Source of the DNA: Arthrobacter sp. 35W
Lineage (GTDB): Bacteria; Actinomycetota; Actinomycetes; Actinomycetales; Micrococcaceae
DNA: 64,000 nucleotides
Reading direction: 5' to 3'
NCBI RefSeq assembly: GCF_000482545.1
Contig: NZ_KI519455.1
Location: 1,363,247-1,427,246, forward strand
A program made the translations under genes and the position numbers. This document shows positions 8,415 through 18,400 of this stretch, one piece after another; within the stretch, counting starts at the first letter, position 1; every line of letters starts with the position of its first letter. The notes beneath the pieces are model-generated. The model saw only the letters and a program-made list of their open reading frames with translations, did not search any database and was not told the origin of the DNA.

Positions 8415-9578
8415 ATGGATCCCGTGCACAACCCATATTCGCCAGGGGCAGGCCGCAAGCCCGCTGCACTCGTCGGGCGAGACCAGCCCCGGGCGAATTG
8501 GAAGGTTGCCCTGGACAGGGTGGAAATTGGCAAGTCGGCCCAGCCGTTCGTGCTGTACGGACTCCGGGGTGTCGGCAAGACGGTGCTGTTGTCCGATTTC
8601 CGAAGGGCAGCAACCCGACGCGATTGGATTGTCGCGCAAGTTGAGGCGGGAGCGGGGAAGTCGCTGCGGGAGGCGCTCGGCGAAGCCCTGCACGCTTCGC
8701 TGGCCGACCTTGCGCGCCCATCCGCGGGGCGGCGTCTTATGAAGGCGCTCAAGACGGCGGTCAGTTTCAAAGCATCCTACGATTCGACTGGAACCTGGAA
8801 CTTCGGTGTCGACCTGGCAGGTGCCTCCGGCGGGGGTGCGGACACCGGAGTTCTTGAGACTGACCTTCGCAAACTCATCCACGACTTGGCCGCGGCGGCC
8901 CAGGAGGAAGGGGTTGGCCTGGCCATCCTGATCGATGAAGCACAAGACCTCAACCACTCGGAATTGGTGGCCATTTGTGCAATCGCGCACGCTGCGGCCC
9001 AGGACGAATGGAGCGTGCTCTTTGCCCTCGCCGGCCTGCCGAGCCTGCCCCGGGTGCTTGCGGAAGCAAAGTCCTACGCCGAGCGGTTCAACTACGAAAA
9101 GATCGAAGAGCTCCGCGGCGCCGTCGCCTCAGAGGCGTTGACCAAGCCTGCGGCCGAAGAGGATGTCATCTGGGACGATGCGGCCGTGGGGCTCATCGTC
9201 AAGGAAAGTGCAGGGTATCCGTATTTCTTGCAGCAATATGGCCAGGATGCGTGGAATGCTGCTGCCGGCTCCAAAATAACCTATGACGATGCTCGGGTCG
9301 GTGCGGCCAGCGGTAGGGCAGCGTTGGATAGTGGGTTCTTTCGAGCCCGCTGGGACCGCGCCACAAGAGCCGAACAGAGCTATCTTCGCGCGATGGCCGA
9401 AGACGGTGACGCTGGGAGTTCCTCGGGGGAAATCGCCGCGCGGCTTGGTCGGAGCTCGGCCAGTTTTGGTCCTGCACGTGCCAACCTGATTGCCAAAGGC
9501 CTTGTCTACGCGCCCGAGCATGGGGTTATCGCCTTCACAGTGCCTGGGATGGCGGGATTCATCACGCGGCAGAGCTGA
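8415..9578 (+). CDS. AAA-family ATPase with C-terminal winged-helix-like region
   Basis: Cytosolic P-loop ATPase of 387 residues. Walker A (GLRGVGKT) lies at residues 49-56 and Walker B (LAILIDEAQDL, with the DE pair) near residue 172. A sensor-like segment follows, and the last 70 residues (EDGDAGSSSGEIAARLGRSSASFG) look like a winged helix, the layout of Orc1/Cdc6-like and STAND-type ATPases. An AGGAGG ribosome site sits 4 bases before the ATG. The gene stands alone between a permease and a metal-resistance pair with no partner gene, and its third-position base usage looks slightly less GC-rich than that of its neighbours. The specific function is unknown; stress, defence or mobile-element roles are all possible. 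Confidence 0.75.
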   Translation: MDPVHNPYSPGAGRKPAALVGRDQPRANWKVALDRVEIGKSAQPFVLYGLRGVGKTVLLSDFRRAATRRDWIVAQVEAGAGKSLREALGEALHASLADLARPSAGRRLMKALKTAVSFKASYDSTGTWNFGVDLAGASGGGADTGVLETDLRKLIHDLAAAAQEEGVGLAILIDEAQDLNHSELVAICAIAHAAAQDEWSVLFALAGLPSLPRVLAEAKSYAERFNYEKIEELRGAVASEALTKPAAEEDVIWDDAAVGLIVKESAGYPYFLQQYGQDAWNAAAGSKITYDDARVGAASGRAALDSGFFRARWDRATRAEQSYLRAMAEDGDAGSSSGEIAARLGRSSASFGPARANLIAKGLVYAPEHGVIAFTVPGMAGFITRQS

Positions 9579-9591
9579 ACATTTCCTGCCG

Positions 9592-9900
9592 TCAGTGCGG
9601 CTGGTGGCCCTCGCTGGCCTGCAGTGCCAAGCCCAGCAGATCGTGCAATGCGTGCGCCAGGCCGGGGTGGGCCAGCTCGTAGCGCGAGCGGCGCCCCTCC
9701 GGAGCCACGCAGACCAGGCCGCAGTCGCGCAGGCAGGCCAAGTGGTTGGACATGCTCTGGCGTGAGACGGCGAACTTCTCCGCAAGCGCGGCCGGGTAGT
9801 TGGGGGCCTCGGCAAGATCGATCAGGATCTGGGCCCGCGTCGGATCCGACAGGGCGTAGCCAAAGCGGGCCAGCACGGCGGCGTTGCTAATGGTCTCCAT
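9592..9900 (-). CDS. ArsR/SmtB-family metal-sensing repressor, CmtR-like
   Basis: Winged-helix repressor of 102 residues that releases DNA when metal binds. The helix-turn-helix lies in YPAALAEKFAVSRQSMSNHL and the following helix carries LACLRDCGLV. The two cysteines of that CxxxC pair match the cadmium/lead ligands of mycobacterial CmtR, which uses a third cysteine in its C-terminal tail. Here the tail (LQASEGHQPH) has no cysteine but does have two histidines. The ATG at 9900 is preferred over the longer open frame because family homology begins there. It is divergent from a CDF efflux pump, the expected target. Confidence 0.9.
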   Translation of the reverse strand: METISNAAVLARFGYALSDPTRAQILIDLAEAPNYPAALAEKFAVSRQSMSNHLACLRDCGLVCVAPEGRRSRYELAHPGLAHALHDLLGLALQASEGHQPH

Positions 9901-9902
9901 TC

Positions 9903-9950
9903 TCAATATGGTACACCTGTCGCTGGATTCAGCTTTGGATGTACTATTGA
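9903..9950. promoter_or_regulatory. Intergenic imperfect inverted repeat, candidate ArsR operator
   Basis: TCAATA-TG-GTACA (9903-9915) and TGTAC-TATTGA (9940-9950) form an imperfect inverted repeat within the 53-base gap between the divergent ArsR and CDF genes. Either element could also supply -10-like hexamers. Position and symmetry support an operator; binding is inferred. Confidence 0.45.
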
Positions 9951-9953
9951 CCC

Positions 9954-10880
9954 ATGGCCGGACATGACCACTCACACAGCCATGCGCATGGCGCAGACTC
10001 GCACAAGGGCCGCCTTGCCGTGGCCCTTGGCATCACGCTGGCGGTGTTTGTGCTGCAGTTGGTGGGTTCGCTGCTGACCGGCTCCCTGGCCCTGCTGTTC
10101 GACTCGGCCCATGTGCTGACCGACGCCGGCGGGCTGGCCATGGCCCTGGTGGCCGCCCGGTTGATGGGCCGCCCGGCCACGGACCGCCGCACCTGGGGCT
10201 TTGCGCGGGCCGAGGTGCTGGCCGCCACCGCCCAGGCCGCGGTGCTGCTGGCCGTGGGCCTGGTGGTGCTGGTGGAGGGCGTCCAGCGGCTGTTCCATCC
10301 GACCGAGATTGCCTCCACTGAGATGGCCGTCTTCGGCGCCATCGGCCTGCTGGGCAACGTCATCTCCTTGGTGGTGCTATCCGGCGGGCGCGGCAGCAAC
10401 TTCAATATGCGGGCGGCATTCCTCGAGGTGCTCAACGATGCTCTGGGCTCCGTTGCCGTCATCGTGGCCGCCGCCGTCATCTACTTCACCGGCTGGCTGC
10501 AGGCCGACGCCATCGTCGCCATGCTGATCGGCGTGCTGATCCTGCCGCGCACGGTCAAACTGCTGCTGGAAACCATTAACGTGCTGCTGGAATCCACACC
10601 CAAGGGGCTGGACCTGGCCTCCATCCGCGAACACATCCTCGGCGTCGACCATGTCCGCGGCGTGCACGATCTGCACGTCAGCCAGATTGCCACCGGGCTG
10701 CCGGTGTTGACCGCCCACGTGGTGGTGGATCTGGAATGCTTCCACGACGGGCACGCGCCGCAGATGCTCGACGCGCTGCAGAAATGCGTGGCGGGGCACT
10801 TTGCCCTGAGCATCGAGCACTCGACGTTCCAACTCGAACCCGCCGGACACACCGACCACGAGCACGGCCTGCACCACTAG
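9954..10880 (+). CDS. CDF-family divalent metal cation efflux protein (CzcD-like)
   Basis: Inner-membrane metal/proton antiporter of 308 residues exporting zinc, cadmium or cobalt. It begins with a His-rich stretch (GHDHSHSHAHG). Six hydrophobic segments follow, with the metal-site motifs FDSAHVLTDAGG (HxxxD in helix 2) and LNDALGSVAV in helix 5. The C-terminal cytoplasmic domain runs from about residue 205 and ends in another His cluster (HTDHEHGLHH). The upstream divergent ArsR repressor presumably controls it in response to the same metal. Confidence 0.93.
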   Translation: MAGHDHSHSHAHGADSHKGRLAVALGITLAVFVLQLVGSLLTGSLALLFDSAHVLTDAGGLAMALVAARLMGRPATDRRTWGFARAEVLAATAQAAVLLAVGLVVLVEGVQRLFHPTEIASTEMAVFGAIGLLGNVISLVVLSGGRGSNFNMRAAFLEVLNDALGSVAVIVAAAVIYFTGWLQADAIVAMLIGVLILPRTVKLLLETINVLLESTPKGLDLASIREHILGVDHVRGVHDLHVSQIATGLPVLTAHVVVDLECFHDGHAPQMLDALQKCVAGHFALSIEHSTFQLEPAGHTDHEHGLHH

Positions 10881-10934
10881 GGCCCGGTGGTCGACGGCGG
10901 TGGCCGGGGACGCGGCCGTCTCGCCGGATTTCGG

Positions 10935-10971
10935 CTCCGCAGGCTCCGCTCAACCAGCGAAGCCTGCGGAG
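10935..10971. terminator. Bidirectional hairpin between CDF and pgm genes
   Basis: A 16-bp stem with one mismatch (10935-10950 with 10956-10971, loop CAACC) lies between two convergent genes. It has no T-tract, so factor-independent termination is only inferred from position. Confidence 0.5.
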
Positions 10972-10978
10972 ACCCGCG

Positions 10979-12640
<1,662 letters not shown>

Positions 12641-12838
12641 GCCTCCAGCATGACAGAGCGGGCCCGCTGTTGGCAGCGGGCACCCACAGTGTGGACCTCC
12701 ATGACGAACGACGTCGTTTGCCGCGGACGTTTCCGGCCCACCCATGCGCCTGAATTCCGTTGCGCTGGGTACGGTGCGGCCGTGGCCTGCTGGCCTAGGA
12801 TTGAAGTGAAACGCGATTTCATCTATGGGGAGCAGTCA

Positions 12839-13549
12839 ATGACGTACCAGCCAGAACAGCCGGATCCGAACTTGCCGAAGGTTCCGCCGCCCTTTGCCCC
12901 GCCGGGCCCGACGCCGGGCCCGACGCCGGAACCCACTCAAGCGCCCACGCCCGGCCAGTCCGCTGGACCGTTCTTCGGCGATGCGCCCACCGACCCCTAT
13001 GCCAAGCCGGCCTACGACGCTCCGGTCCCGCCGGCCAATCCGTATGGCGCCCCGGAGGCATCGGCCCAGCCGCCTGTGGACCCCTACGGACAGCAGCCCT
13101 ATGGGCAGCAGCCCGCCGATCCGCAGGCACCGTATGGCCAGCAGCCCTATGGGCAGCCCGGCCAGCCCGGTCCCTACGGACAGCAGCCGTATGCACAGCA
13201 GCCCGCACCGTACGGACAGCAGCCCTATGCGCAGCAGCCGTACGGCCAGCCGGCCTACTACGCCCCTGCCTCCACCGGCCCCAAGGCCCTGAGCATCACC
13301 TCGATGGTGCTGGGTCTGGCCTCTCTGGTGCTGGGCTTCGGCTTCCTCATCCTGCCCCAGATCGCCGGCATCATCACCGGCCACATGGCGATGAAGAAGG
13401 AGGCGCCGCAGGGCAAGGCCTTCTATCTCACCGGCCTGATCAGCAGCTACCTGGCCCTGGTGGGCTATGTGCTGGTCTGGGTGCTGATCATCGTCAGCCT
13501 CGCCATCGCTGCCGAACACGGCTACAGCGAGTACACCTACAAGTACTAA
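12839..13549 (+). CDS. Pro/Gln/Tyr-rich DUF4190-like membrane protein
   Basis: Predicted membrane protein of 236 residues. The first 140 residues are low-complexity, rich in Pro, Gln, Gly and Tyr, with repeated [11 protein letters not shown]-type units. The C-terminal part holds two hydrophobic segments separated by a short loop containing [20 protein letters not shown], the DUF4190 pattern of actinobacterial proteins of unknown function. A GGGGAG ribosome site lies 6 bases before the ATG. The repeats could let the N-terminal tail associate with other proteins or the wall, but no function is established. A strong hairpin terminator follows. Confidence 0.8.
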   Translation: MTYQPEQPDPNLPKVPPPFAPPGPTPGPTPEPTQAPTPGQSAGPFFGDAPTDPYAKPAYDAPVPPANPYGAPEASAQPPVDPYGQQPYGQQPADPQAPYGQQPYGQPGQPGPYGQQPYAQQPAPYGQQPYAQQPYGQPAYYAPASTGPKALSITSMVLGLASLVLGFGFLILPQIAGIITGHMAMKKEAPQGKAFYLTGLISSYLALVGYVLVWVLIIVSLAIAAEHGYSEYTYKY

Positions 13550-13564
13550 CCACGCCCAAAGCAA

Positions 13565-13599
13565 ACGGCGGCCCCCACCTCAAAGGTGGGGGCCGCCGT
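13565..13599. terminator. 16-bp perfect hairpin terminator
   Basis: ACGGCGGCCCCCACCT and its exact reverse complement flank the loop CAA, between the DUF4190 gene and the convergent peptide transporter gene. Nearly the same stem recurs at 20529-20568. Confidence 0.75.
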
Positions 13600-13674
13600 C
13601 GTTCAAGGGTGGGCCCACGCTTGCCAGGTTCCCGGAAAATCGCGCCAGCGATTGTCTGGGCCGGCGAGTGGGGA

Positions 13675-15177
13675 CTAGTGGACGCCCGCCATCAGCTTCT
13701 TGATGGGCTTGGCGGCCAGCGCCAGCACCACACCGAGGGCGATTGCGACCAGGCCGATGACCGTGAAGTACGGGGCGTCATTGGCCGAGTCGTAGTACGC
13801 GGCGAAGACGCCGGACAGTGCCGTGCCGAGCGAGACCGAGAGGAAGAACAGCGCCACCATCTGGGTCTTGAAGGCCTCGGGGGCCAGCTTCGTGGCCAGC
13901 GACAGCCCCACCGGGGACAGCATGAGCTCGGCGATGGTGAAGAGCAGCAGGATGCCGGCCAGGGCCATCAGGGGCACGGCGGCCATGCCGGACAGCGGGA
14001 TGAAGGCCAGGTAGGCCAGGCCCATGACCACCAGGGCGGTGGCGAACTTGTAAGGCGTGATCGGCTGGCGCGAGCCCAGCTTGGTCCACAGGGCGGCGAA
14101 TGCACCGGCCAGCAGAATGATGAAGATGGGGTTGATCGACTGGACCCAGGTGGGCGGCATTTCCCAGCCGAAGATCGTCCGGTCCAGGCGCTGGTCCGCA
14201 TACACGGCCAGCACGGTGAACTGCTGCTGGAACAGCGACCAGAACGCGGCGCTGGCGATGAACAGCGGAATGAAGGAGAACACCCGGCTGCGCTCGGGGC
14301 CCTGGAGCTTCTTCGAGGACAGGATCACCACGAAGTAGGCGATGGTGGCGGCCACGACGAAGCCCACGATGACCCACTTGAGGTTCGCTGCCGTGATCAG
14401 GCCGGTGGCCACTGCCAGCACAATGAGCACGACGGCGGCGGCGGCAATGGTGCCGACCAGCGTGAACTTGCTGCGGGGGAGCGGGTTGGGCACGTGGTGG
14501 GCCGATTCCGGCAGGTTCTTGCGGGTCAGCGCGTACTGGGTCAGGCCCAGTGCCATGCCGACGGCGGCGGCACCGAAGCCGATGTGGAAGCCGAAGTTGA
14601 CCTGCAGCCAGCCGGTCACCAGCGGGCCGATCAGGCCACCGATGTTGATGCCCATGTAGAAAATGGAGAAGCCCGCATCGCGGCGGTCGTCATTTTCCTT
14701 GTAGAGCGTTCCCACCAGGGACGTGGCGTTGGCCTTGAGGCCACCGGAGCCGATGCCCACCAGGATCAGACCGGCGGCGAGTCCCGCAGCGCCGGGCAGG
14801 ACGGCGAGGGCAATGTGGCCGGCCATGATCAGGATGGCGCTGTAGAACAGCACGCGCTCCGAGCCGAGCAGCCGGTCGGCAACCCAGGCGCCCAGGATGG
14901 TGGACAGATACACACCACCGCCGTACGCGCCAACGATGCCCAGAGCGACGGTTTCGTCGATGCCCAGACCGCCCTGCGTGGCGGTGTAGTACATGTAGTA
15001 GGCCAGAATGCCCTGCATGCCGTAGAACGAGAAACGCTCCCACAGCTCAACACTGAAGAGGTTCAGGAGCATCTTGGGTTGGCCGAAGAACGACCTGTCT
15101 TGGGTTTCTGGGGACTCTTGCCCCGCGATTGTAGGCTTCACAGGCCCAATTTTCGCATCATTACCCGGCTGCGTCAC
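13675..15177 (-). CDS. POT/PTR-family proton-dependent oligopeptide transporter
   Basis: Inner-membrane major-facilitator protein of 500 residues that imports di- and tripeptides with protons (DtpT-like). The diagnostic ELWERFSFYGM in helix 1, GGLKANATSLVGTLY in helix 4 and FYMGINIGGLIGPLVTG in helix 5 are the conserved POT signatures. About 14 hydrophobic segments are visible. The start is GTG at 15177; the first 35 residues are a hydrophilic cytoplasmic tail. It is convergent with the DUF4190 gene and divergent from the rhodanese gene. Confidence 0.92.
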   Translation of the reverse strand: MTQPGNDAKIGPVKPTIAGQESPETQDRSFFGQPKMLLNLFSVELWERFSFYGMQGILAYYMYYTATQGGLGIDETVALGIVGAYGGGVYLSTILGAWVADRLLGSERVLFYSAILIMAGHIALAVLPGAAGLAAGLILVGIGSGGLKANATSLVGTLYKENDDRRDAGFSIFYMGINIGGLIGPLVTGWLQVNFGFHIGFGAAAVGMALGLTQYALTRKNLPESAHHVPNPLPRSKFTLVGTIAAAAVVLIVLAVATGLITAANLKWVIVGFVVAATIAYFVVILSSKKLQGPERSRVFSFIPLFIASAAFWSLFQQQFTVLAVYADQRLDRTIFGWEMPPTWVQSINPIFIILLAGAFAALWTKLGSRQPITPYKFATALVVMGLAYLAFIPLSGMAAVPLMALAGILLLFTIAELMLSPVGLSLATKLAPEAFKTQMVALFFLSVSLGTALSGVFAAYYDSANDAPYFTVIGLVAIALGVVLALAAKPIKKLMAGVH

Positions 15178-15244
15178 ATTTGGGGAAAGGGGCTGGCGAT
15201 ATTCTTAAGGTTCCACCACCGAAAAAACAGGAGAAGTGCACGCC

Positions 15245-15571
15245 GTGTCCGAGGTTATGAACGTCACCGTAGAGCAGCTGGGCGAAGGCGCCCTGATCCT
15301 TGATGTCCGCGAGGACTACGAATGGGAGGCCGGGCATGTTGACGGCGCCCTGCACATCCCCCTGGAGCAACTGCCGGCACGCCTGGAGGAGCTGGACCCC
15401 GACGTCGATGTGAACGTCATCTGCCGCACCGGCGGCCGCTCCTTCCGCGCCACCACCTGGCTGACGGAGAACGGCTACAGCGCCTTCAACGTCACGGGCG
15501 GCATGGGTGCGTGGCAGGACGCCGAGTTCCCCATGGTTTCCGACAACGGCCAGGCCCCCCGCGTCCTCTAG
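15245..15571 (+). CDS. Rhodanese-like sulfurtransferase domain protein
   Basis: Single-domain rhodanese of 108 residues that can carry sulfane sulfur on its active-site cysteine. The active loop is CRTGGRS, with the catalytic Cys first and the anion-binding Arg at the end. LILDVREDYEWEAGHVDGALHIPL is the standard N-terminal CH2A-like region. Of several in-frame starts, GTG at 15245 is preferred because the AGGAG site (15229-15233) is too close to the earlier GTG at 15236; ATG at 15257 remains possible. No sulfur-metabolism gene is adjacent, so the role is probably general sulfur relay or detoxification. Confidence 0.88.
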   Translation: MSEVMNVTVEQLGEGALILDVREDYEWEAGHVDGALHIPLEQLPARLEELDPDVDVNVICRTGGRSFRATTWLTENGYSAFNVTGGMGAWQDAEFPMVSDNGQAPRVL

Positions 15572-15725
15572 GACCCCTGCACTGCAACGCCGCGCCCGCT
15601 CCCGGAACAGGGGGTGGGCGCAGCTGTTTAATTGGCCCGTCCATCCTCTGTTCGGCGCGGTGCGGCGTGCGTATGCTGTGCATACCCCATGGCGGGGCGG
15701 TGGCTCATAGGAAAGGGGATGCGCG

Positions 15726-15896
15726 ATGCCTGCCAACAAGGTAAACGACAGCAATGATGATGGCACCATCGTCAATCCTGGCGCCCAATATGTGCGCGAC
15801 GATTCGGTGGGGGATTCTGCGGACGAGGCCAATGATCTGCGCTTCGGCGAAGAAGAGACCCTGATCCGCGAACAGAGCCACCACCGGGACGCCTGA
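15726..15896 (+). CDS. Small acidic hypothetical protein (56 aa)
   Basis: A short open frame beginning MPANKVNDSNDDGTIVNP and ending SHHRDA. An AAGGGG ribosome site lies about 8 bases before the ATG. The product is strongly acidic and lacks hydrophobic segments, so it is likely cytosolic and partly disordered. GC-biased third codon positions support coding. No family is recognised and no function is proposed. It follows the rhodanese gene after about 150 bases and converges with the lipid kinase gene, leaving nine bases. Confidence 0.6.
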   Translation: MPANKVNDSNDDGTIVNPGAQYVRDDSVGDSADEANDLRFGEEETLIREQSHHRDA

Positions 15897-15905
15897 GGCC
15901 TGCGC

Positions 15906-16967
15906 CTATTCGGTGGGCGCGGGGACGCGGACCAGCAGGGCCGCCGGCTCCACCGTGACAGTCACATCCGTCGCCTGGCCGGCCGGATCGCCGTCGAGCT
16001 GGGTTTCAACAGGCATGGTCGTGCGCACCGTCACCGACTTGGACCGGTAGAAATCGATCACCGGCGGGCCGCCCTTGTGCTGGAACAGGATCTTTCCGCC
16101 CATGGCCATCCAGCCTAGGGCGCTGCGGGGGCTGACCACCACCACGTCCAGGACGCCGTCGTCGATCAACGCATTGGGGATGAAGTCGATGCCGCCGGGC
16201 AGCAGTCCGCAATTGGCAAACATCACCGAGCGGACCTTGCGCTGCTGGGCCGGGGCGTCGTCCATGGCAATGCTGACCTTCCGTCGGCGACCCACCATGT
16301 GGCGCATGCCTGCCTCGGAATATGCCAGCCAGCCAACATGCTTCTTCAGCTGGTCGTTGGTGTCGCCCATGACCTCGGCATCCATGCCCAGACCGGCAAT
16401 CACCAAAAAGGCATGTTTGCTGGCGGCGCCGGTGACGGCGTTCTCCGTTTCCATCAGGGCGGTGTCGATCCGGCGCTGGTGGCCAAAGAGTGCAGTTTGG
16501 ACGTTGGAATGGATGTCATTGACGTCCAGGCCGATGTTGCGGGCCAGCAGGTTGCCGGTGCCCAGCGGGATGAGGCCGAGCGGAACGTCGGTGTGCCGCA
16601 GCACCTCGCCCACGGCGCGGACGGTGCCATCGCCGCCGCCGGCGATGACGACGTCGGCCCCGTACTCCAGAGCCTGGCGCGCCTGGGCATAGCCGGGGTC
16701 CTCGGCGGTGGTTTCAAGGAAGAGCGGCTCGGCCCAGCCGGCCAGCGACGCCGAACGGGTGATGAAGACGCGGGCATCGGCGGCACCGGCCTTGACCGGG
16801 TTCAGGATGACGGCGACCTTCTGGCGGCCGAGGTGGACCTTGTGCGGGGACTGGGCGACGGCGCTGCGCGTGTGGCGCTGGGCCAGCTTGCGGACGCCCC
16901 ACCAACTGAACAGCACGAACAACACGCAGGCGAGCACAATGATGAGGACAACGACCTGAGTTGGCAT
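15906..16967 (-). CDS. Diacylglycerol kinase-family lipid kinase (YegS/BmrU-like)
   Basis: Membrane-associated lipid kinase of 353 residues that probably phosphorylates diacylglycerol or a related lipid in phospholipid recycling. It starts with one transmembrane helix (VVVLIIVLACVLFVLFSWW), then VAVILNPVKAGA. The catalytic nucleotide loop is VIAGGGDGTVRAVGEVL, and LIPLGTGNLLARNIGL is the second family signature. The C-terminal DAGK domain ends with the usual beta-strand region. The ATG at 16967 is chosen because the hydrophobic helix follows directly; the frame extends upstream only as antisense of serS. It is divergent from serS across 51 bases. Confidence 0.9.
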   Translation of the reverse strand: MPTQVVVLIIVLACVLFVLFSWWGVRKLAQRHTRSAVAQSPHKVHLGRQKVAVILNPVKAGAADARVFITRSASLAGWAEPLFLETTAEDPGYAQARQALEYGADVVIAGGGDGTVRAVGEVLRHTDVPLGLIPLGTGNLLARNIGLDVNDIHSNVQTALFGHQRRIDTALMETENAVTGAASKHAFLVIAGLGMDAEVMGDTNDQLKKHVGWLAYSEAGMRHMVGRRRKVSIAMDDAPAQQRKVRSVMFANCGLLPGGIDFIPNALIDDGVLDVVVVSPRSALGWMAMGGKILFQHKGGPPVIDFYRSKSVTVRTTMPVETQLDGDPAGQATDVTVTVEPAALLVRVPAPTE

Positions 16968-17018
16968 GGTTCCACCACAATAGCCTGTGCCCGCTGTGCA
17001 ATTGGATACCCTTAGACG

Positions 17019-18311
17019 GTGATCGATGTCAGAGACCTCAGCGAAAACCCCGACCGTTACCGAGCCAGCCAGCGTTTGCGCGGCGCCGATGAGTCGGTGG
17101 TGGACGCGATCATCTCCGCTGATGCCTCCCGCAAGAGCTCCATCACCGCCTACGAGGCCCTGCGTGCCGAGCAGAATGCATTCGGCAAGAAGGTTGCCGC
17201 CGCCAAGGGCGAGGAGAAGCAGGCCCTGCTGGCCGAGGTGAAGGAACTGGCCATCGCGGTCAAGGCCGCCTCCGCCGCCGCCGATGCCGCCGCCGCCGAG
17301 CAGGACGCCCTGGTGCGCGCCCTGCCGAACCTCGTGGCCGACGGCGTTCCCGAGGGTGGCGAGGACGACTACGTGGTCCTGAAGACCGTGGGCACGCCCC
17401 GCGAATTCCCCGATTTTGAACCGCGCGACCACCTGGAGATCGGCGAGCTCATCGGCGCCATCGACATGGAGCGCGGTGCCAAGGTTTCCGGATCCCGCTT
17501 CTACTTCCTCAAGGGCGTTGGCGCGCGCCTGGAGATGGCCCTGCTGCAGCTGGCCATGGACCAGGCCATTGCCGCCGGCTTCACGCCCATGATCACCCCG
17601 ACGCTGGTGCGCCCGGAGACCATGGCCGGCACCGGCTTCGACGTCAAGCACGACGCCGAGATCTACCGCCTGGCCGAGGACGACCTGTACCTGGTGGGCA
17701 CCTCCGAGGTGGCCCTGGCCGGCTACCACGGCGATGAAATCATCGATGTGGCCGACGCCCCCATCCGCTACGCCGGCTGGTCCTCCTGCTACCGCCGCGA
17801 GGCCGGTTCGCACGGCAAGGACACCCGCGGCATCATCCGCGTGCACCAGTTCAACAAGGTGGAGATGTTCACCTACACCACCGTTGAAGAGGCCGCCGCC
17901 GAGCACGATCGCCTGCTGGCCTGGGAAGAAGAGATGCTGGCCAAGGTGGAGCTGCCGTACCGCGTCATCGACACCGCTGCCGGCGATCTGGGCAACTCCG
18001 CATCCCGCAAGTTCGACTGCGAGGCGTGGGTCCCCACCCAGGGCGCATACCGCGAGCTGACCTCCACCTCCAACTGCACCACCTACCAGGCGCGCCGCCT
18101 GAACATCCGCGAACGCCAGAACGCCGACGAAGGAGGAAAGCCGGGCGGCAAGGGCACCACCCGCGCCGTTGCCACCCTGAACGGCACGCTGGCCACCACG
18201 CGCTGGATCGTGGCGATCCTCGAGCACCACCAGAATGCCGACGGCTCGGTCAACGTCCCCGTTGCCCTGCGCAAGTACCTCGGCGGCCTGGAAGTCTTCC
18301 CGGTCCTCTAA
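17019..18311 (+). CDS. serS: Seryl-tRNA synthetase
   Basis: Cytosolic class II synthetase of 430 residues, the standard length, charging tRNA-Ser and tRNA-Sec type acceptors with serine. The N-terminal 100 residues form the coiled-coil arm (Ala/Glu/Lys-rich). The catalytic domain contains motif 2 ([28 protein letters not shown]) in part and motif 3 near the end ([15 protein letters not shown]). The start is GTG at 17019 with no ribosome site. A -10-like GATACC ends 8 bases upstream, so the mRNA is probably leaderless, as for lysS in this window. It is followed by a REP-like palindrome. Confidence 0.97.
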   Translation: MIDVRDLSENPDRYRASQRLRGADESVVDAIISADASRKSSITAYEALRAEQNAFGKKVAAAKGEEKQALLAEVKELAIAVKAASAAADAAAAEQDALVRALPNLVADGVPEGGEDDYVVLKTVGTPREFPDFEPRDHLEIGELIGAIDMERGAKVSGSRFYFLKGVGARLEMALLQLAMDQAIAAGFTPMITPTLVRPETMAGTGFDVKHDAEIYRLAEDDLYLVGTSEVALAGYHGDEIIDVADAPIRYAGWSSCYRREAGSHGKDTRGIIRVHQFNKVEMFTYTTVEEAAAEHDRLLAWEEEMLAKVELPYRVIDTAAGDLGNSASRKFDCEAWVPTQGAYRELTSTSNCTTYQARRLNIRERQNADEGGKPGGKGTTRAVATLNGTLATTRWIVAILEHHQNADGSVNVPVALRKYLGGLEVFPVL

Positions 18312-18317
18312 AGTTCC

Positions 18318-18386
18318 AAAATCGCGCCTGTTCGTCATTTTCGCGCCCGGTCACCCGGCGCGAAAATGACGAACAGGCGCGATTTT
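18318..18386. repeat. REP-like palindrome, family A copy 1
   Basis: The left arm begins AAAATCGCGCCTGTTCGTC and pairs over about 32 bases with the right arm, with one bulged C and the loop TCAC. It lies between the stop codons of serS and the convergent AbiEi-like gene. The same sequence recurs at 19462-19530 and 25810-25874. It could act as a bidirectional terminator as well as a repeat. Confidence 0.85.
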
Positions 18387-18400
18387 CTTGGGTTGTGGGG

